Assembly (NCBI GenBank): GCA_030641945.1
Contig: DAOWLL010000041.1
Span: forward strand, 1 to 9,035
Direction of reading: 5' to 3'
DNA: 9,035 nucleotides
Source of the DNA: Gammaproteobacteria bacterium
Lineage (GTDB): Bacteria > Pseudomonadota > Gammaproteobacteria > SZUA-229
The notes below the pieces were generated by a model. That model saw only the letters and a list, made by a program, of their open reading frames with translations. It did no database searches and was not told the DNA's origin. Below, piece by piece: positions 6,070-9,035 of the stretch. The position numbers were made by a program, and so were the translations under genes. Position 1 is the first letter of the stretch, and every line of letters starts with the position of its first letter.

Positions 6070-8130
6070 ATGAAAACCTTCCTCAAAGTATTTGTCGGTA
6101 TTGTTGTGCTGCTTGTTATTGCTGCAGCCGGTTTTGTTTATACCTTCGACGCCAATAACTACAAAGAAGAAATTACCGAGCTGGCTGAATCCGTCACAGG
6201 ACGGCCAATCAGTATCGCAGGTGATATGGAACTATCGCTTTACCCGTGGATAGGAATAAAAATTAATGATGTGACCGTTGAGAATACTTCCGGATTCAGT
6301 AATAAAACTTTTGCCACCATCGGCCAGTTTGATGTCAGGATAAAAATTGCCCCTCTGCTGCAAAAGCGACTCGATATCGATAAGCTGGTGTTGCACCGTC
6401 TCGCGGTTAACTTTGAAATAAACGCTGCAGGTGAAGACAACTGGTCAGACTTTTCGGGTGTATCTGAAAGCGATAAGGTGAAATCAGAATTCGGCCTGGC
6501 CGGACTGGCTATCGGCGGTATCGATCTGGCAGATTCCAAACTCACCTGGCTGGATGCTAATACAGGTAAACAATTTAAAATTTCCAAATTGAGCCTTAGC
6601 ACCCAGGCTATCAATAAAGGAGAGCCATTACCTGTTGAAATAAAAGCTTATGTTGAAAGTAATCAACCCGAGTGGCAGGCTGCGGTTAAAGCCACAACCA
6701 GGCTTGATTTTGATGATAGCAAGGCTGCGTTTAATGCTAATGGCCTTAAGCTGACTGCCACGGCACTGTTGCCGAGTAAGCAGATGGGTAAATTCTCCTT
6801 TGCGATGGTCGCAGACAGCACAATCAATTTGCAGACACAAACAGCAAAGTTAACTAATGCCAGGCTTGGTGCTGTAGGGCTGGTGATGAGTGGCACATTC
6901 GATATTGAGAATATTTTTTCAGTTCCGGTTATTCAAGGTCCCTTAAAAGTAAAAACATTCGAGGCAGGTGCAGTTGCGAAACACTTCAAGCTTGATATGC
7001 CACAGTTCGCCAACTCACAGAGCTTGAAAAAAATCTCACTGGCCACATCATTTAAAACGGATTTCAATACGGTTTATTTAGATGATATTTCTGCCATCGT
7101 AGATGAGAGCAAGGTAAAAGGTTTTGTGCATATAACAGGAATGTCTCAACCCGTAATTAACTATGAATTGAAGACTGACAGAATAAATTTAGATAATTAC
7201 AGGGTGGTTAGTAACGAGCCGGACCAGGATGAAGCACCGCTTATGCTGGGTTTTATCAGGGCTGTTGATCTTGAAGGCGTGCTTGATGTTGAAACTGCCA
7301 ATGTGGACGATATTGAGTTGAAGAAGTTACATATTGCAACGAACATCGAAAATGACATTGTAAATGCCAACCCGATAACGATGCTGGTGAGTGAAGGCGA
7401 GGTGAAAGCTGCGATGCGGCTTGATGCGCGTAAGACGCCCGCAGTATCATTTGTTGCTGAAGTGAAGCAGGTGGATGCAGATGCCAGTATCAATCCGCTA
7501 TTAAACAACATCATTGGTGATGAAGCCCCGACCCTGAAAGGGCTGGTTAATGCCGATGCAAAGCTCAGTGCAAGAGGCTCAAGCGTGACCACACTTAAGA
7601 CATCGGCACAGGGAACAATAAAAGTTAGTATGGATAAAGCCATCGTTAAGGGCATTGATTTTGATCATGCTTCCCAGTCCGTCGTAGTTGATTATGCAGA
7701 AAGAAACGACTTTAGAGTGAGCCGCACGTTCAATAATGAGTATGTTCCGGACAGAACAACAGAATTTACTAGCTTGCGCGCCACATTCAAGGTCTCAAAA
7801 GGCAGGCTGGTCAATAAAGATCTGTTGCTGGTATCAGACCAGGTAAATGTAACGGGTTCTGGGAGTATTGATTTTATTAACGCCAAACTGGACTACCGTC
7901 CTGTTATTGATATGAACATGAAGAGTACTGTGAATGTGCGCGATAAATTAAGAGATCATCCCATGGAATATCATACGCATGGTTTGTTGGGGGAATTAAG
8001 CTATGAATTTGATGTTGAAAAATATGATCTTCATATGGGCCGGTTAATGCTCCAGGAAGCCAAGGCGAATAGAAACAGGCGGATAAATAGCCAGTCTCAG
8101 GGCGCGTGGACAAACGCCTTAAGCAAATAG
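6070..8130 (+). CDS. AsmA-family inner-membrane-anchored protein
   Basis: This 686-residue protein of the AsmA family belongs to the wider group of bridge-like envelope proteins that includes AsmA, YhdP and TamB, implicated in phospholipid transport and outer-membrane homeostasis. One N-terminal membrane anchor is at residues 6-24, after a basic start (MKTFLK). The conserved AsmA N-terminal block follows: FDANNYKEEI (26-35), TGRPISIAGD (43-52) and LSLYPWIGIKINDV (55-68). A long beta-strand-rich periplasmic body follows. The typical C-terminal AsmA segment is at about 560-620, with TEFTSLRATF and VTGSGSIDF. The ATG at 6070 is preferred over an upstream in-frame TTG at 6046 because it places the anchor at the very N-terminus; a GGTG lies 8 nt before it, so the ribosome site is modest. 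Length is slightly above E. coli AsmA. It is divergent from the YceI gene, 268 bp between start codons, and ends without an obvious terminator. Confidence 0.92.
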   Translation: MKTFLKVFVGIVVLLVIAAAGFVYTFDANNYKEEITELAESVTGRPISIAGDMELSLYPWIGIKINDVTVENTSGFSNKTFATIGQFDVRIKIAPLLQKRLDIDKLVLHRLAVNFEINAAGEDNWSDFSGVSESDKVKSEFGLAGLAIGGIDLADSKLTWLDANTGKQFKISKLSLSTQAINKGEPLPVEIKAYVESNQPEWQAAVKATTRLDFDDSKAAFNANGLKLTATALLPSKQMGKFSFAMVADSTINLQTQTAKLTNARLGAVGLVMSGTFDIENIFSVPVIQGPLKVKTFEAGAVAKHFKLDMPQFANSQSLKKISLATSFKTDFNTVYLDDISAIVDESKVKGFVHITGMSQPVINYELKTDRINLDNYRVVSNEPDQDEAPLMLGFIRAVDLEGVLDVETANVDDIELKKLHIATNIENDIVNANPITMLVSEGEVKAAMRLDARKTPAVSFVAEVKQVDADASINPLLNNIIGDEAPTLKGLVNADAKLSARGSSVTTLKTSAQGTIKVSMDKAIVKGIDFDHASQSVVVDYAERNDFRVSRTFNNEYVPDRTTEFTSLRATFKVSKGRLVNKDLLLVSDQVNVTGSGSIDFINAKLDYRPVIDMNMKSTVNVRDKLRDHPMEYHTHGLLGELSYEFDVEKYDLHMGRLMLQEAKANRNRRINSQSQGAWTNALSK

Positions 8131-8463
8131 AATAAAATAGAAAATAATATGGGGGAGGGTTGTGTGCGAGGCCCACATCACTTCATCGGCATCTATATAC
8201 CTTTCGTCGGCCTGTTCAAGGCAATTTAAGCATTTCTGTAATATTAGACTATTCTAATACATGAAAGGATATGTCTGAATCATCAGGGTTATCAAATACA
8301 GGGAAACGTGCTGATCTGAACAACGCCGACCCCCTGGCGGCATCTCAAATGTTCCGAAACCCTGCTGGCTTGTGTACTGACCGCGATTAGTCAGCAGCCG
8401 ACGCAGGCTTGAAATTCAAAAAATCTGCATTTTTTTATTACTGCATATTTAGGGAAGAAGCAC
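8131..8463. other. Gene-poor intergenic region after the AsmA-family gene
   Basis: These 333 bp hold no gene I would call with confidence. They contain a perfect palindrome (8242-8259), listed separately, and a 39-codon open frame (8271-8390) that I do not accept as a gene. The 3' part is T-rich (8430-8440) and leads into a good ribosome binding site for the small ORF at 8464. A candidate -10 (TGTAAT, 8237-8242) with a poor -35 (TTCAAG, 8215-8220) abuts the palindrome. Confidence 0.5.
8242..8259. promoter_or_regulatory. Perfect AT-rich palindrome, possible operator
   Basis: TATTAGA-CTAT-TCTAATA is a perfect 7+4+7 inverted repeat. It overlaps a candidate -10 element (TGTAAT, 8237-8242), as expected of a repressor site. 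AT-rich palindromes of this size are typical of winged-helix repressors such as the ArsR/SmtB group. The start of the small secreted-peptide gene is about 205 bp away, so if this is its operator the transcript has a long leader. The regulator is unknown. Confidence 0.35.
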
Positions 8464-8583
8464 ATGTTTAATAAAATAAAAAAACTACTTGCAGTGCTCA
8501 TTATTATTATTTGTGGTGCGGCCAATGCGGATTTGGCTGCTATCGAGTATGTGGATTACGAGGGCGTTATTAATCCACATTAA
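8464..8583 (+). CDS. Small secreted peptide with signal sequence (39 aa), unknown function
   Basis: A 39-codon frame starts at ATG 8464 with AGGGA 8 nt upstream, a good Shine-Dalgarno. The product begins MFNKIKKLLAVLIIII: a lysine-rich start (three Lys in residues 4-7), a hydrophobic core (8-17), and a CGAANA|D signal-peptidase-I-type cleavage site after residue 22. The mature peptide would be only 17 residues, acidic, DLAAIEYVDYEGVINPH. I recognise no family. The start signal plus the well-formed signal sequence argue for a real translated peptide. Alternatively it is the surviving 5' end of a longer exported protein truncated by the TAA at 8581; the following 74 bp show no continuation in another frame that I recognise. 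The Cys-rich gene at 8658 follows 74 bp later on the same strand and may be cotranscribed. Confidence 0.5.
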   Translation: MFNKIKKLLAVLIIIICGAANADLAAIEYVDYEGVINPH

Positions 8584-8657
8584 ATTTGCCTCTATTATTT
8601 TATTTTCGAAAAGCTTATTCTTGCGGCCTGAATTTAAGTTTATTAAGGGAGAGCAAA

Positions 8658-8861
8658 ATGGCTTCTTACAAATGCGAAGTTTGTGGCATGAGTATCGGCA
8701 ACATGACCTGCGGTGAATGCGGTGCAGAGCTTGTTCACAGTACGATTACAACTGATGATGGTGAAACCGTACACGTTTCTGAATGTCCGAATGGGCACGG
8801 CAAGGTGAAATCACCGATGTGCTGTGGTCAGGACATGAGCTGTAAAGTGGCTGATGATTAG
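8658..8861 (+). CDS. Small cysteine-rich zinc-ribbon/rubredoxin-like protein (67 aa)
   Basis: This 67-residue cytoplasmic-type protein has eight cysteines: CEVC (6-9), CGEC (18-21), C43, C55, C56 and C62. The first two CXXC knuckles (YKCEVCGM and MTCGECGA) look like a zinc ribbon or rubredoxin-type metal site. The C-terminal PMCCGQDM recalls the CCGxPM corner of desulforedoxin-type iron sites. A Zn or Fe site with a redox or metal-carrier role is therefore plausible, but I cannot name a family. The ATG at 8658 is chosen over an upstream in-frame ATG (8586) because AGGGAGAG lies about 6 nt before it and the CXXC motif follows within six residues. There is no signal peptide. The last codons and the TAG lie inside the left arm of a 31-bp inverted repeat, so the natural C-terminus may have been shaped by that element. 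The preceding small secreted-peptide gene is 74 bp away. Confidence 0.75.
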   Translation: MASYKCEVCGMSIGNMTCGECGAELVHSTITTDDGETVHVSECPNGHGKVKSPMCCGQDMSCKVADD

Positions 8862-9035
8862 CCCGCATTTCTCACCCGATGGACGAGCCCTCACTTGATC
8901 TTTGAATCCACAAAGTATTTTACTCAGTCGGCAATACACATGGTTATTCCACTTCTTCGTAAAATCCCTTGGGAATCCATATCTCTGCGTGATCATCTCG
9001 CCCCCGGGTGAGAAATGCGGGCTAATCATCAGCCA
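8848..9035. repeat. Perfect 31-bp inverted repeat with 126-bp spacer, reaching the window edge
   Basis: Arm 8848-8878 is the exact reverse complement of arm 9005-9035. The right arm ends at the last base of the window, so the repeat may be longer. Its core is CCCGCATTTCTCACCCG. The left arm covers the final codons (A-D-D) and the TAG of the Cys-rich gene. The 126-bp spacer (8879-9004) shows no gene I can support; minus-strand frames through it have no start signal. Two readings fit: a small MITE or IS remnant whose terminal repeat supplies the gene's end, or an inverted duplicate of the gene's 3' end continuing beyond the window. The spacer is too long for a simple terminator. Confidence 0.75.

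Noticed and set aside
7197..7655. 152-residue minus-strand frame inside the AsmA-family gene
   Set aside because: It is a shadow of the conserved AsmA reading frame, with low-complexity Ser/Leu/Thr composition and no ribosome site.
8271..8390. 39-codon plus-strand frame beginning MSESSGLSNTGK
   Set aside because: The only AAGGA-like sequence is 1 nt from the ATG, too close to work, there is no recognisable motif, and such a frame length is expected by chance. It was kept only as a note.
8811..9029. 72-residue minus-strand frame through the terminal inverted repeat
   Set aside because: It runs across both repeat arms and into the antisense of the Cys-rich gene; there is no start signal and no family resemblance.

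Overview
The window most likely comes from a Gram-negative, probably gammaproteobacterial, sulfur-metabolising and facultatively anaerobic bacterium. The evidence is an octaheme-tetrathionate-reductase-type cytochrome, a split YeeE/YedE (thiosulfate-type) transporter, an AsmA-family envelope protein, a secreted YceI protein and a consensus FNR/Anr-type operator. The taxonomic call is inference from gene families; no marker gene is present.

Left block (1-3978, all on the minus strand, GC-rich). This is an apparent operon read right to left. First comes a 1004-residue lipoprotein-like cytochrome with 15 CXXCH motifs. Its N-terminal half is an octaheme tetrathionate reductase (OTR) family domain, and its C-terminal half adds seven more heme motifs and an EF-hand-like loop. 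A YeeE/YedE half-transporter starts 4 bp after its stop, and a second YeeE/YedE half starts 3 bp after that one and runs off the left edge. A perfect FNR-type site (TTGAT-N4-ATCAA) lies just upstream of the cytochrome. The suggested logic is anaerobic induction of a sulfur-oxyanion reductase or electron conduit together with a membrane channel for its substrate or product.

Middle (3979-5099). A divergent lspA-like gene (signal peptidase II) faces away from the cytochrome. It is followed by 436 bp without a gene, which holds a 244-bp nested palindromic repeat of dispersed-repeat type.

Right block (5100-9035, visibly AT-richer). A YceI-family periplasmic protein (minus) is divergent from a 686-residue AsmA-family protein (plus). 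After a 333-bp gap with a perfect 7+7 palindrome come two small plus-strand genes: a 39-residue peptide with a signal sequence, and a 67-residue protein with eight cysteines. The window ends in a perfect 31-bp inverted repeat (126-bp spacer) whose left arm includes the last codons and stop of the cysteine-rich gene.

The items most worth following up are the 15-heme fusion, the FNR site that questions the cytochrome start codon, the terminal inverted repeat overlapping a coding end, and the two small genes.
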